This document shows, piece by piece, positions 39,353-53,824 of a stretch of 64,000 nucleotides of DNA. This stretch comes from Plasmopara viticola (taxonomy: Eukaryota > Oomycota > Peronosporomycetes > Peronosporales > Peronosporaceae). The notes under the pieces are model-generated. The model had not been told where the DNA came from, ran no database searches, and was given only the letters and a program-made list of their open reading frames with translations. Location: contig MBPM02000015.1 in NCBI GenBank assembly GCA_001695595.3, positions 558,001-622,000 of the forward strand, given 5' to 3'. Positions within the stretch are counted from its first letter, which is position 1, and each line of letters opens with the position of its first letter. The position numbers and the translations under genes are program-made.

Positions 39353-42300
39353 CGGTTATTGCTGGCAGTGTACAATAAACGTGCGGCTTATAAATATGTT
39401 GAGTGCTCATGCAGCTTCATTGATACATGATCACAATATTGTTTATGCAGCCCGCATTTGGTTGTTACGATTAAAGACAGGAAATTGCATTCGTTATTAC
39501 TTTCCGATGTATACCACTCGATCACAAATAATGTGACATTTAAGTATCGAAATCGAGAAGTATTTAGATTCTCAAAAGTTTTAACCTTCAATACGATTTC
39601 TGTGCTATAGGCCGTTTCAACAATAGAGTATGGTCGTCACGTGTTTGTTGTTCAGCTGACATCTCGTTATATAAGCCCGACTCCTAGTCCATTGCGACAA
39701 CTTCCTACCAAACGGTGGCCCGGCACGTGGTCAATATTAGTACAACCGATCATGATCGATGTACTCAAGTCCGAAGCATCTGTAATTGTATAGATCTGCA
39801 GAAAGTTTTTATGTCCCAGATTTGCTGTGCAATTTTTTTTCAGCAAGAAGGTATGCTGTAAATCTGCGGAAAGCAGCACGCTCATCGACTGAGGAAGTTT
39901 TGTTAAATCTTCGCAAGTCAGCCGAACGACTCAAAACATGCGTAGAGGGGTCACGCACGCCTAGGTCGATCAATCTACGACAAAGTGGTATAATCTATTG
40001 GAGTGCAATCACACTAAAATTACAAGATAGGCAGCCAAACATTTGCTTTCGCGCTTCATTATGCATTGAAGGAATAGTATGTGGTACTATTTTGTTATCT
40101 CATACATCACATACTTAATTTTGTAACGGGTAATAAGAAAGGATTAGCCACCTGATAATGCTATTTTTGGGACGTCCATATTATTCAGTCCAATCTCATC
40201 GCTATTAAGCGGACGGCTAAAGGTGCGAAAGCACGTACTGTCGTTTTATGAATCCTGTCAGAGTGTAAATACACATTTTTTTGCGACCAGTGATGCTTTA
40301 AATTGTATGTTTGGAGCAAACCTGTTAGTGTCGATTGCGCAGTCAGCTCACAAGGGTGCGGATAGTGCTTCCCGAAGAGATTGACTTTACGTGTATGAGA
40401 AGCTGACAGACGCAGTCGACAATCCTGGTTACACCTTTTGTTACCCGATCAATAAGGAATTGTCTGTGAATTTGACGCGATGACATTCTGTAGTGCATAC
40501 GAGAAACAAGAAAGTTTACTGTATTCATGCATAAGAATCCATCGAAGAAGCTAAAGAAATGTTTGAGTCTAAGTAAGGAACAACGGTAAACAACCTGAGC
40601 TCACGCATTTTTTGAACAAACGGGTGTGGCAGCCACGCTGGGCCTGATAGCAATTGTTGTCAATATACACTTAAGTTGATTTGACTGATCCAGAAAGAGC
40701 ATGATCACAGGGCATACAAGACGAACTGAACAACTTGACACTGTAACAATTTGCTGCGGAAGTGCCCAATACAATCAAAAGCGTCTAGAGATGCTCCCCA
40801 CTTATGACAATACTTTATTGGGGTATTGTCAGCAAAAGATTATTGCCGTCTGCGTCTAATGGTGCTGGCAACCATGCAGATATCTTGCCCAAACCGAGGC
40901 CGCTCCCGATGAGCGTATATATGTATATTTGAAGATAAATATGGCCAACTTTGCCAGGGTCAGAAAGACATGGTGTCAACCATGTTGTAGTTGGCGCCAA
41001 AGATAGTGTCTCTGCCATCTCAAAGCTTGGAAGATTAGCGTGCAACGTGCAAAATCTTAGCTGAGGCGGCCTTCCTCATCTGGGGTGAGCTGAGTGTCAG
41101 CTGCCGCAAGTCTTTTCGCCATACAAATGTGTGACCGAGCTTACTTGTAGATTACCAAGGTAGAATAAACTTAGTGAACTTTGGTCAGGAGCTATGAGAT
41201 TTGCAAGCTGGAATGGCATGTATTTCCTGTCCAAAAAGGTGGCAATTACCGAGTTTACAGATGGACTGCGCACGATCACGACCCGGACGGAGGTCTTTCG
41301 TGTAAAATAAAGGGTATCCGATCATGTGTCTGTAGCCAGCGGAATGGGGAGCCAAACATTACTGTGCGACAAGAAAAGTCGGTCAAGCAGGAAGGCCTTC
41401 TTAACATCGAGCCGGTGGTAGTGATCGGAACAAAAGCATTGTCGTCTTGTCGCTTTTGTGGCAGGGCGGCATGCGAAACGCGTACCTAGTGTTTGTGTGG
41501 GAAAGAATCGAGATAGCTACATCGATTTTGCCCATTGATTATGATCAATAACTGGTATAAGCTAGCCAAGCGTGACACCACATCAAACAGCGAAATAAAT
41601 AGTTGTGTAAAGCTGATACCTTTAAAGACGAGAAGCTGCACGATACAACGCTTCAATTGAGCAACAAAAATATGGATTGTTCGTTAGCGAAAAGAAGCTG
41701 GAATCTCGTATACGTTGCCTTCACCGATCTATTCGTTTTCTTGTTATCGCACAAGAATATTTCGCACTCGTCAATGACATGTAAAATAGAGCTACACGTA
41801 CTCAGTATGCGTCACGATAATAATTCTTTCACATTGCAAGCCGCAAAGTGCTTTACTTTGGCACATCAGTAGGAACTGCTATGATAGATTTTAGTGGATT
41901 ATAACGACGAATAAACCTCAAGTCCAATTTGCTTTGGTAGATGTAGCAATTTTATTGACTTCTGCATCAAGACTAATCGCAAATGTTAGAGTCACGCATA
42001 TACATTGAGGTATGGAGCCAAGACTAGTATTGTTCATCTTTAATAGAAACGATACGGCAACCCCACTCAACCTCATAGCGCTTTTGAACAATCTATACCT
42101 GAGGCTATGATTTGATCCTTTGTGAGGATAAAGCAATAAGCTCGCTTAGATTAGTACATTTAATAGAGCCGAACAAGAGGTATGCACGCCCGGAGTATTG
42201 TCATCATACTATTTAAAAACCTTCAACAAAAGACACCATAGTCGTTCGCGTCGATGACACACTTGAGGAGGCCAATGTCTAATAAAGACCAAAGCTGCTC

Positions 42301-43271
42301 AGGAAAGAAAGAGAAGGTCCCTTTTTTGATAACAAATTGTCTGAAATATTCGCTTCGTCGCGAACGGAACGATTAAAAGTTTCTCTGAACGTCTTTGACA
42401 CGAGCCCGAAGAATGTTATTAATGTACAACCGATAAGGCCCCGATGTCCACCTCAGATTATCCGCTGCTCTTTCTGTTATGCCGATCATGCAAGCTCACG
42501 CTTTTTGGCAGCCTGCCAATATAAAAAGGAGCTATCTAAGAGTTGGATAGAAATGCTAGGCCGCGCAATGACAGCCGTCAGTGCCTTAATGGAAAGAAAC
42601 GAACGGGTGAGGCTCAATAAAAGTATTAAAGCTAATTGACATATTACCTCGTTTTGAAAAAGGCCGGGCTTAAATGCCCGAGTTAGCCAATAGTCTTTCG
42701 TAAATACTTCTCGACGCTGCTACCCATAATTATATTCTGTGTCAAATTCAGGGAAACGAGAATTATTTTTTTGCGAGAAGAGACGACAGCTGAAAAGCCT
42801 TGTCGAGTAAACTTGGGTGATACGGATCGTGCCCGGCTCGCTAGTTGTTGAGATATCCGTAAGGATTTAACAAACTAATATTGAGGTGAGAGCGTTGACC
42901 AATTGCGCTCGACTCTCCACTGTCAAAATTTATTTACCATGTTTTGAGACTTTCTGAGTAAATAAAGTTGCCATCTTACTGTACGCTTTGCAGCAGAAAC
43001 GAGGGTGGTCAGCCCAAAAACCATTCTGGTTTTGTGGTCTCTATCAAATCGAGCAGTATCGCTACGGAGAGTAATTTCAAGTAAATACCCGTATGTAACA
43101 ACGGGCAATAGGATGTCGACATTCATATTCTGTACTATACGTAAATTTGTGTCCGATACAAAACAATATCTTCAACTTTCTTAGTAAGTAATCTATATTC
43201 ACTGTCAATTCTTAAGCCTACCGAAACCCCTCTTTAATCATTAATTCCGCACTCAAAAAGTGTTGCCCGCA
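39353..43271. other. Gene-poor tract between the tryptophan-repeat gene and ATM
   Basis: 3.9 kb without a supported gene. The frame at 39786-40118 contains SFYVPDLLCNFFSARR, faintly like the copia 'YVPDL--NLLS' block just before the zinc region, possibly a copia relic (weak). A 100-codon frame at 42337-42639 with a CSFC pair and AT-biased codons is undecided. The ATM promoter must lie near 43200. Confidence 0.4.
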
Positions 43272-46200
43272 ATGGTGGCTCGCTCTGAGCGCGAGACCGA
43301 GTGGCTCAAGTTCTCGACACTGTGCAATGAGCTTCGCAGTGTCAAGAACTCGAAAGGTGTTTCTTCGATTGTAGAAAAGCTCCAGGCTTTTCTTAGCGAC
43401 GACCGCAGCCGTCAACTGGTACATCGATGGCGCAGCTGGGGCTATTTACTTAATTGTCTGCTGCACGTGCTTAAAGAAGAAATGCGTGCTTATCTCAGTA
43501 CTATCGGTACTGGCCGCAAGCGCAAGATGCGTCCAAAGATTCCACAGTTGCGCTTTTGGCACTATCTACGGACAGAGCTGGAGACGGCCCATGTGGCGGC
43601 AGACGGCCCCATGTTGCATCTAGACCCTAATGGACGAGACTGTATATGTCAGTTATTTGCATTTTCAGTAGCCGTGATCGACCGTCAAACGGCTGTTGAG
43701 TTTGACCAAAGCTTCGAGACGCTCGTGGATAAGGAGGCGTGGCTCACAGTGGAAGTTCTGGTGCAGTACCGCGTCTATTGCGCTGTGTTGGACTACAAAG
43801 ACTGGAAGAATATGTTGCAGCTAGCTTTAGGCAGTATCTCTCCAAAATTTGATGGGAATTTGGTCGGAGATGCGAATACGGCAGCCACACGAGCCAGAGT
43901 GATTCGATTTTTGGTGAGAAATTGTCCGTTTGACGTGAAAGGTGACTTATTGTTGGGAATTGTAGACGAGATTATAGCGTGGTTTGAAGCCGGGAAAGGC
44001 GAATCGATGGAGAAAGAAGCCGATAGTTTGCTGCTCGTGATTGCGTCAACGCTGTTGGAAACACTGACAGACTTAATTAAGACAAATTTAAGAGCCATAG
44101 GTCCGTATTTGTTGAAGCGCGGAGTGACGGTGCTGGAGTTTATTGTCAAGTCAAATAAGGCGAGAAAAAATGGACTTCGTGGAGCTCCAGCGGAGTTTCT
44201 CATGCAGTTCTTTGTGTTGTACCAGCACAATGTATGTGCAGAACCAGAGTTTTGTTATTTATCGCCCATTAAATTTTTACGTGAGATGAAAAAACTCGTT
44301 CACGTAGCGATGGGAGCAGATGAGATTAATTTGCTGATGACACATTTCAATTCAGCGAGGGAACAACGTTTGGGCAATGCGCTAGGTATAGATGATCAAG
44401 GAATTCGGCATTTGGCGTGTACAGCAGACATTATTTATTACCATGACACCTTGGTGTCAAATTTATTGCAGACTAGTGATTCGCTGGCGCAAGATGAGGA
44501 CATTTATGACCCTGTTGTGGTTGGTAGCAAGCGGCTGAGATTTTCCTCGACTACATTAGCGTGGGAGACTGTGATTGAACAGCTATTGGATAGTCCGCGG
44601 GTAGAGACTCAGCATCTGTACGCGAACTCACCTTTTCCTGCATCGCAACGCCAGAAGTCAACTTTATCGTATTTGACGAGAAACTCAACTCCGACACAGC
44701 GAACAGAATCGAAGCAAAATTATGACTCAGGCTCATGGCTGCTTCTGCTCCTCTCAGCACTAAGTCGTCATGGCGACTACTACGTAATCAATCGCATTGG
44801 AGACCTCATGATGGTGATGCAAAAGCTTAGCAATATTCTTGTCGTAAAAGAATTGGGCAAGTGGCAAGTACTCACGTTGCAAAATTTAATACAGTTGGCT
44901 GCGCTGTCGTCCCGACACCGCGAAGTGTGTCACCTTAACTTAAATGAGCACTGGGCATCTGTGTGGCACACTTTACTTCGCCCTGAGCTTCCCTACATTC
45001 GCGTTACTGAAGGAGTGGGACTGACGCGAGGTCAAGCAGGTGACGCCGTGCTAACGTTGCTAAATTGTTGCATTTCTTTTGATCTGGTTTCCGAAAACAT
45101 GATTGAAGCACATTGTATGGATTTATGGAATCTTCCAGCTTTTCGACAGCCAAGCACAGAGGCACCCGTGTCCCGTGGAGATCGTATAAAACCACATGCG
45201 AGAACTTCAATGGCTTCAATGTGCAAGTTGCTGTCCCTTCTCCGCCACGTGCAACTACCGTTCAACCTGCCCACAGCAGGACTACAAGGGCCTGATTCGT
45301 TATCGCTTGACGACGACAATATTACAATGGAGCTTGACATAAAACTTCTCCGGTCTTTATTCGACCATCTTCGTGAGCAGGTCTTACGGAAGAACACAGT
45401 AATGGTAGAAACCTCTGCAAATTCATATACTAAAGGAGACTGGCAGACTGAGATTTCTCCGTTGATTTACGCATCTGTAATACAAGCATTATTGAGATCA
45501 AAGAACCCTCTGGCCGACACAAGCGACATAATTTTTACGCCTGAACTAATTCGCAAGCTGTCTGCGAGAACTCTCGACGAGTGTGACAGCTGCATTTCAG
45601 GAGAAGAGCTCAACGGCTTTGGCATTGCCTTTTGCATGCTTGAAACTGGACTCGATCATCTTTCAATGGCTTTTCCGGAATCAGCAGGTATAAGGCCTCA
45701 TGCACATTCTTTACCAATTCAAGCACTTCTTGGAAGCAATTTTGAGAATGAAGTTTTTAATGAGGTCACATCGCATGCAATGAAAACTGATGAACAATTC
45801 GAGAGACTTGCTGTCCCTACCAGTCTCATAAATAGGTTAACTCTGTCCCAAAATGCGTACTGCCTTTTCTCTCACAACTGTTACTGCAAAAAAGTTTACC
45901 GTCAATCCATCGCGACTGAGCGAATAGCACGAATTCGATCGAAAGTTACTGACTCTTTTTCCGATCTGTTGTCAGAGATATCAAGCAAGTTACCTTCAGA
46001 TGGCAGCAGCTCAATTATAGGTTTGCGCGTACTGGCAAACTCATTTGACGTAAGGATGCATTTTATGGACGGCTAATAGTTTTTATGGATCTAATAATGT
46101 GCCCTTCAAACATTATCTGGACTGATAGGTTGGCCTTGTTCTTGCGGCAATTTACGCATCTGAAGATAGGGCTTCAATCAAAAATTATAAAGCAAATGAC

Positions 46201-49200
46201 AATCGCCTTTGCGCACTTCCGCTGCTGAAGCAATTTTTCATCATTGCTGCAAATTATTATAAGCCGAGCTTAATAAGGCAAGCCCAGCAAAGTCAATCGA
46301 TGTCGGAGAGCGTGCTGTACATTTTGAGAAAGCTACACACTATAATCTTAATTTTACAAGGAAGACATACGCTTAAAAAAAGCCGTCACCCCTCTGCAGA
46401 TCCGATTGAATTACGCATCCCACCAGATCTTCGCGCATCTATCAGAGCTATGGTTAGTATGCTGGACGAGTCTCTTGTAATGCTTAGTGGCGGAGCCGAC
46501 GCTCCTGATAATGTTTCGATACCATCGTTGCCTCGCCAGCGTACTGGGTTTAGTTCTCGTAATTATACGTCTGGTTGGGGTTCAAGATTAAGCCGTCTGT
46601 CACCGTCGCAGAACCAAGATCAGCACACACAGAAGGGTTGGGATACCATGGATGACGGGTATGTTAATTGATTAGTGATAACTTTGTATTTTTAATTATG
46701 TGAGTTGTTGTTGTCGTAATCTATTCAGAGACGAGATTGACATATTGCGTGATCGTCTACCTAGTCAAGTGATGCAAAAAGTTATTGGATTGTGGTGTTT
46801 TCGTGTGATCTTGCTGTTGAAAAAAGATAGCGGACTTTCATCGGTAAAAAAGCATGTGGAGGCAATTCAGTTTGATCCTGATTTTGTGCTGGCAGTGGCA
46901 GTTCTTCTTTGCGGTGTAGCTGGGTCCGGCAGCTTGGAAGCTTTTATCACATTGATCGATTATGCAGCAGAAGAAGGCATGCGGGAGAAAGGCACGTTGT
47001 CAAGTTTACGAAAAGGAGGTCCACGGGCAGGCATTTTTCTCTCTCAAGTGCTGTCTGTCCTAGTCCTCGCTGGGCTTGTGTATGAAAAGCGACATTATCA
47101 GCATGACGAGCATCCCCCTGAGATCCTAATGGATTGTGCAAAACGGCATCTACAGTCTGTAGCTGAGAATGAAATATATCAAAGCTTACGGATGGCACGT
47201 ATGGCCGAGTTGCAATGTCTTGAGGTGTACTTTCGCCTTAACTCGCGTGAGTTTATTGCTCTCGAGGAAGCATGTGCTCGCGGTTTGACTGACTGCGATA
47301 CAAGTGTCCGTCTTGTCGCGGCGCGCAGCCTGCAAACTCTATACTTTATGTATCCACAAGGAGGCGAAGGGATTTTTCAGCATTTCTTTAAAGTAGAGGA
47401 ATCTTTGTTAGATGCTCCCAAACCACATCAGCCCACGATTAGTAATGAAGACGAATCTATGGATGATGGCAGCAAGCAGCCGAAGCATTCAAGTCAAGAT
47501 GTTTTTAATCCTCGACTTTGTGTGGACACATGCTTATCAATGTTACTCAGCTTGTACGTAAGCGCTTGCTCGTCTCAGACAGCAATTACTGAGGTTTTAA
47601 ACGCTTGCGTGAAGATGGCTTCTATGCCAGTATCGCTGTACGGTGCTGGTATGCCGTCGCTGCTATCACGATGGCTACAAGCAATCGCGGAGTTCTATGG
47701 TTATGTGAATGTGTCTGATTTGCTGGACACTCATTTTTGCGCACTTTGGCACCGCTTTATAGCTACAAGTCATCGGCCATTACTTCAAGAAACTGAAGAT
47801 AGCACAGCGTGGATGTTAAATTACCCGGCTGCTCCTCTTCTTCAAGGAAGATTATTACTCGAACAATTTCCACTGTCAACTCTTCTTGGAGAGACTCTCG
47901 ATTTAAGGGCTCGACGATCTCAGCTTATAAGGAAACTCGATATGATTGTTCCCATTGGTGTGCTATACGGTTTTCTATCGAGAGATAACTTGGGGGAAAA
48001 AATTGGCCAATTTGAATTTGTCGACGAGCTTCTTTCGTATTTTTACCATGATGATCAACTTAGCGGACGGCAGCTGGACAATGCGATGTCAGTTATTGGC
48101 GCACAGCTGACTACAGATTTGCTTGCGTTCTCGTTCATTTTGTCAGGCCATTCTAATCCGAAGCTTAATCGCATCGCACACCAGATGACTGAATTAGTGG
48201 AGAAACGAGCACCAGTGTCTCATCTCAGCCATGTTGTTGTCAGCAAAATGGCAAGATTTGTGATCTGGGATATTATGCAGATAAACGGTGACGAGCTTAT
48301 GACTATAAGCGATCAGTTCAAAAGTGCGCTGAAGATAATACGAGAAAGTTTCTCGAATTTTGATTGGAAGTTGATAAATTTGGCTGAAGTACTGAGCGAG
48401 TTTCATGTTCTTTTATTACGAGCACGATTTTTTGATTTTAGAGCAGAATGTGCCGTTAATTGCTTCGATATATTTGTTGTGGAGACTCGCAGCGCAGTGG
48501 CGGGTAATACGATGCTACAGCGCTTATTGCTGTCATTATGCTTTCAATCAATTAAGCACTTAGCTGTTCGAAATCGACAGAAAATTGTCAGGGTATTGTG
48601 TCGTCTTGTTCGTGATAGCTGTGAGCTTTATATGAAATGTGCAGATTTGTTTGGAAAATATCTTGGATCAGTCGTACAGGAAATTAGCGATATTTTATTT
48701 CGGTGCAACTTATCTCCTCAGAACGAGGAGCAACTATTGTATCTAAATGCTGATGTTCAAGCAGAATTAGAAAAGGTTATTTTTGCTGTGTGCAATGGCT
48801 TGACAAGTGGACTTGGCAAGTATGCCACTGAAATTGATTTAGTTCCGGATGGGATATCAGTAAGCTTGGACAAGCTGAATGCGACAATTATCAGCATGAG
48901 AGTCAATTCATCCAAGCTACACCAAGAAGACATTAGCATCAGGCTGCCAAACACAAACGATATTAGATTGAGCCAAGCTAAAGAGCAGATACAATCATTC
49001 ATTCAAAAAGAACAGACACGTGGAATTTACTTTTACAATTCCCTACGTTTTAGCGATATTCCGTGTTTGATCTCAAACAAGTCATCCGATCAGTGTCAGA
49101 ATTCGATAGGTTTCTTCCCAGATGTCCGTTTGTCAGTTGTCAGCACTAGCATAGATGCAGTGCGAACTTCGAATCGATCGGTCAAAAACTTGTACGGAAA

Positions 49201-52200
49201 ACTCGCTCATACTCTATTGTTTATGAGCTCCTCCGGAACATTCGGGAGTGACGACTGCAGTGATTACATACGCACCAGCTTAGCAAATGTGCTAGGAGAG
49301 CTTGGGGCGCTGGATGCTAGCGATTATGAATTAAACCTGTCTAAACAAAAAGAAGATTTATCTCGTCTGTATCAAAAACATTTTCATCGAGGCTCACTTT
49401 TTGAGGTAAAGACAAACTACACTCAAGTGATGTACGAGAGTGTGCTCAGGTATTTGAGCTCGTTGTTCTTCGAGGGAGCAAGGTCTGGAAGTAAAGTTGA
49501 CCCTTCAGTGTTTGAAGAAACTTTAAAGTCTGTGAAAGACGTGCTTAATGTTGACGAGGGTATAGCTGCCTTAGCTCGGAGCAAGGATGGCGAGCTTAAG
49601 GACTTTTTATCACCGTTTGAAAGCTCACCGCCTTCGAATTGGTCATCGGCTGCCCCGTGTTATCGTGAAAGTTGGGAAATTAACCCTAAGCGCACATTCC
49701 AACAACATGTAAAGCTTTGGACGTCAGCGGAGGAACTAGATTTTAAATCGTGGATTTGCTTTTTAATGGCCTGCTTGACCAGAGAGTCTCGAGATCCGGT
49801 GCTGAGAGCTTGTTCTGTGTTGTGTGCCATACGGGCTGATATGGCAATTTTTCTCTTTCCGTATGCACTTGATAGCATATTAAGGACGGCTCATGACAGA
49901 AAGAATTTAGAGCTCAATGAAAAGGTTGGTGGCTCGAAGAGAGAGGAGAATTTTTTGGTGGCGAACGCTGCTAATGAAGGTATCAAACTTATTTTGACTG
50001 GACTAGCAGGCTTCGATGAAAATAAAAATAACAAGACGTCATTAAAATGCTCACACTCGGCTTCTCGACCTCTTCAAGCTATACAGCTAATTATTCATAG
50101 TATCAATTTCTTGCGAGAAACGGAAAAAGCTCGATTTGTGGAAAGTAATGGCAAGTCGAGTAGAGGAAAAGGCTCTAAACACTTATCTACATCTACACCG
50201 TCTTCTAGAATTGACTTGCCTGAAAGAACTTTGACTTATGGCTGCTTGGTCGATGTGGATCTCCTAGTTATTGCGAAGGCTGCTGTCTCTGTCAAAATGC
50301 CGTATTCTGCTATGCAATACGTAGAGATGTGGCTTGAGAAGAATTTAGGAGGAAGGATCACGTCAATATCTTCCTTAGAATGCGACGCATTAGGAAAAAA
50401 TCTCCGTGACATACTTGTGGCGGCTTATAGCTTTGATTGTGATAATGACGGCATTTACGGTGTTAACGATGGACGCACAGTGACATCGCAGCTAATTAAA
50501 TATAGTCGCGAGGGTGAGTATGCGAAGGCTCTCCCACTGTACGATGTATCACTGCAATTTTCAAATCAGCAGCCGAAGACTGGTGAAGAAGACAGAGTGA
50601 GTGTTCATTCGCCTCCCCTTATAAAAGGCATGCTAGAATCTTTACATTCGCTTGGGTACAATCATTTGCTGGAAGGATACTTGCAATCTTTGCAGCGTCA
50701 TGACCTTCCAAATGATCATAGCTTGGCTTCTGCTCAAGCCTTGAAGTACATTTACAAACGCGCCTGGATGAGTTCACGGTGGGAAGACATGTTGCCTCGT
50801 CTTTCAACACCCGAAGAACCTTGGAACAGTTATAAGCCTAAAAACATGGCACTGGCTCAGCAGCAAATGATATATGAAAGCCTGCGATCTATAGCCCACA
50901 GGGACTTTGCTCACTTGCAACACGTTACAAAAAACGCGAAGGTGGCGATTTTGCAGTCTATCCAACTAAGTTTACTTTCCTTTGAGAGTACTAAAGACTC
51001 CTTCTCGGCTTTAGCGTATCTACAAACTATTCGTGAAATTGAAGAGGTGGCAAACTTGATCCAGAAGTCAAACTCGGCTCAAAACGCGACTATATCTTCG
51101 ACGCAAGCTAGAACAGGATTGTCATTGTTGCATGACGCATTCGTCGTTCCGCAAATAGAAGCGCCTACAGCAATGCCTTTGCTTAACCGATGGCGACAAC
51201 GACGTGATCAAGTCAAAAATGACTTTGACAAGACGGAAAGTCTAATAGCGCTTGAAGAAATTCTTATCACGGTGTCAAAGCCGTCAGATGGTGACCAGGT
51301 GAGCATAAACTTGTTTTTGGATCTCGCAACGCGAGGTCGTAAGGCTGGACAAGTGGCAGTAGCTTACCGAGCATTGCTTAAACTTGAACAACTTCACACG
51401 CGTGGGTCATTAAGTATATACGAAAAAATGTTGTGGCAGATGCAAAAGGCTAAACTTTTGTGGGCTCAACAAGAGCCTCGCAGCGCAATTTGGACCGGTA
51501 GAAAGGTGTCCTCCGAGTTGACAGCTTCTTGCCTTGATTCATCGTTATCCACGACAGAAACGACCGCATTAAAGCTGTTGCACGCTAAGGTGCTCACAAC
51601 TACAGGCAAATGGATTGCATCTCAGCGCTCGGAAAGCTCACAAGTTGTGCTTGAGGAATTCTTTCAAAAAGCTACAAAGATCATAAGCAGTATGGATGCA
51701 AAGGTACTTTTCGATCGATCAAGAGATGCGGCAAAGACACACTTCGCCTTAGCTGAGTTTATGTCGGCGATGCATCAGCAAGTGAGCTCCCGGGTTAGGT
51801 CGAGGGAATGGCTAGCAGGCAAAAAAGTGGTGCAAGCTCGAAACGATGAACTACGAGAACTGCAGACGATGGAGCAGAGCATGCAAAACGATAATCGAGC
51901 ACATATATATGCTCTGAACAGAGAAGTTGTCTACGACATGAACGAGCGCTCGAAAGTAGAAGCTTCAGTCGATCAATTCTTGATTGGTGCGCTGTGCAAT
52001 TACGGTAAGGGGCTATGTCTATCCCCAGAAGCTGAGTTGGATAAGGTCTTTCATGTACTGTCGCTTTGGCTTAACAATCAAAGCAAAGCGGATATTAATC
52101 GAGTTTTTATCGAAGAGTTGATCGACCTGGTACCCTCGTACAAGTTTGTTCCTTTATCCTACCAAATTATTTCGCGTATAAGTAGTTCTAGTGATGTTGG

Positions 52201-53824
52201 CACTTTTCAAGCGGCTCTACATAAGCTCGTGATGAAGATGAGCGTGCAGCATCCACATCATACGCTAGTTCAACTGATTGCTTTAAAAAATAGTGGAGAT
52301 GTGGAAGGCAAAGGCGCGCTGCAATTTCGAACAAACGTTGGAGATGCCAAGGCGGAAGGCGCAAAAGTTTATCTGGCAGAGTTAATGAAGACGGAACAAG
52401 GCGAGCTACTTGAATCCCTCAACAGCATGGCAAACGCATACGTACATTTAGCATTGTTCGACACAAGAGAGTATCACAACCAGAAGAAAAGAATTCCTCT
52501 TTCTAAAGTGCCCATATTCGAGACAAACTCGGGAAAGTCAGGAGTGACATCTTTCGATCAGTGTCTTCGAGTTCGTTCAAGACGTGGTGGATCAAATGTG
52601 ACGCCAGCGGTACTGACGTCCACTATTGCACCACAAAGTGACATGGACTACTCAGGCATTGCACGTTTAATTTCTTTCGAGCCTCACTTCTCCATTACCG
52701 ACAGCGGCATACATCGACCGAAAATTATATATTGTTACGGCTCCGATGGCAAGCGGTACAAACAGCTGGTGAAGGGCCACGATGACACTCGACAAGACCT
52801 TGTGATCGAGCAAGTGTTTGAGACGATGAATCAGTTTTTGATGGAGGAAAAATCAACTCGCAATCGCCGGCTGCGACTGCTCACCTATCGCGTTGTGCCG
52901 CTCTCTCCAATTGCAGGTGTGCTGGAATGGGTGGAAAACACTGTGCCTTGGGGCTCGTATCTTGTTAGCCGAACTTCAAAGAAACTGTCAGCTCATGAGC
53001 GATACCATCCACACGAATGGAAACACACTGATTGCCGTCAACACCTGAATAACGCACCAGATAAATTTACAGCGTTTTTGGAGATCCAAAAAAATTTCAC
53101 TCCAGTCTTTCATAACTTTTTTTTGGAAAGATTCCCGGATGCAGTGGTGTGGTACCACCGTCGATTAGCTTATGTCCAGAGTGCAGCAGTCACGTCAATC
53201 GTGGGCTACATTTTGGGCATAGGAGATCGTCATTCACAGAATATACTCGTTCATGAAGAGACTGGAGAACTCGTGCATATTGACTTTGGCGTCGTGTTTG
53301 ACCAGGGCATGGCTCTTTTTACACCGGAGACTGTTCCTTTTCGACTTACTCGCGATATGGTGGACGGCATGGGTATTTCTGGTGTTGATGGCGTCTTTTC
53401 TCGCTGTTGTGAAGCGACGCTGCACCTTTTACGTAAGAAAAGTGCTTCAGTTGTCACAATTCTTGAGGTCTTTGTACACGACCCACTCTACCGGTGGACG
53501 CTTTCGCCTTTGAAAGCTCTGCGTATACAGGGAGAACAAAGTACAAAGTCGTTGCGCTTACGGAACTCAAGTCGCTCGATTGGTAGCTTTGGTGGACAAG
53601 ATGGCAAGGATGATACGCAAGTTGCTGAGGAATTGCAAGCTGAGCCTGGAAGTCTAGATGCTGCGGCTCGAGCCTTAATTCGTGTCAAGCAAAAGCTTGA
53701 GGGTTATGAAGACCCGAATGGCAGTGCATTAAGCATTGAAGGACAAGTGAAACAACTTATGAGTATTGCTCAGGATCCGCACAATCTCTGCAAACTTTTT
53801 CCAGGGTGGGCTCCGTGGTTGTAG
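43272..53824 (+). CDS. ATM: ATM/TEL1 checkpoint kinase (PIKK family), three exons
   Basis: Exons 43272-46049, 46129-46658 and 46729-53824; introns 79 and 70 bp, both GT..AG, with phases matching at each join, giving 3467 residues (human ATM 3056). The N-terminus WLKFSTLCNELRSVKNSKGVSSIVEKLQAFL fits the TAN motif. A long HEAT-type helical solenoid leads to FAT (about residues 2350-3050) and a PI3K-like kinase domain from about 3098 (PKIIYCYGSDGKRYKQLVKGHDDTRQD; VVPLSPIAGVLEWVENTVPWG). Catalytic GDRHSQN is at about 3268 and HIDFG at about 3284, followed by ETVPFRLTRDMVDGMGI, diagnostic of ATM over ATR. It ends with FATC (DPHNLCKLFPGWAPWL). All key residues are present. ATM phosphorylates S/TQ sites after double-strand breaks and, via TAN, acts at telomeres. 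The ATG after the upstream open codons is used. Confidence 0.96.
46050..46128 (+). other. ATM intron 1
   Basis: A 79-bp intron, TTTGAC|GTAAGG ... ACTGATAG|GTTGGC, phase 0. It removes stop codons near 46074, and the frame continues as VGLVLAAIYASEDRAS. Confidence 0.85.
46659..46728 (+). other. ATM intron 2
   Basis: A 70-bp intron, GATGACGG|GTATGT ... CTATTCAG|AGACGAG, phase 2. The codon split across it becomes GGA, and the downstream frame reads DEIDILRDRLPSQ. Confidence 0.87.

Noticed and set aside
39786..40118. SFYVPDLLCNFFSARR, like a copia 'YVPDL--N--S' block
   Set aside because: One short phrase without neighbouring gag-pre-integrase motifs is not enough for a feature.
42337..42639. 100-codon frame with a CSFC pair, possible small zinc protein
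   Set aside because: No second metal-ligand pair in the expected place, no family match, and AT-biased surroundings. Left undecided.
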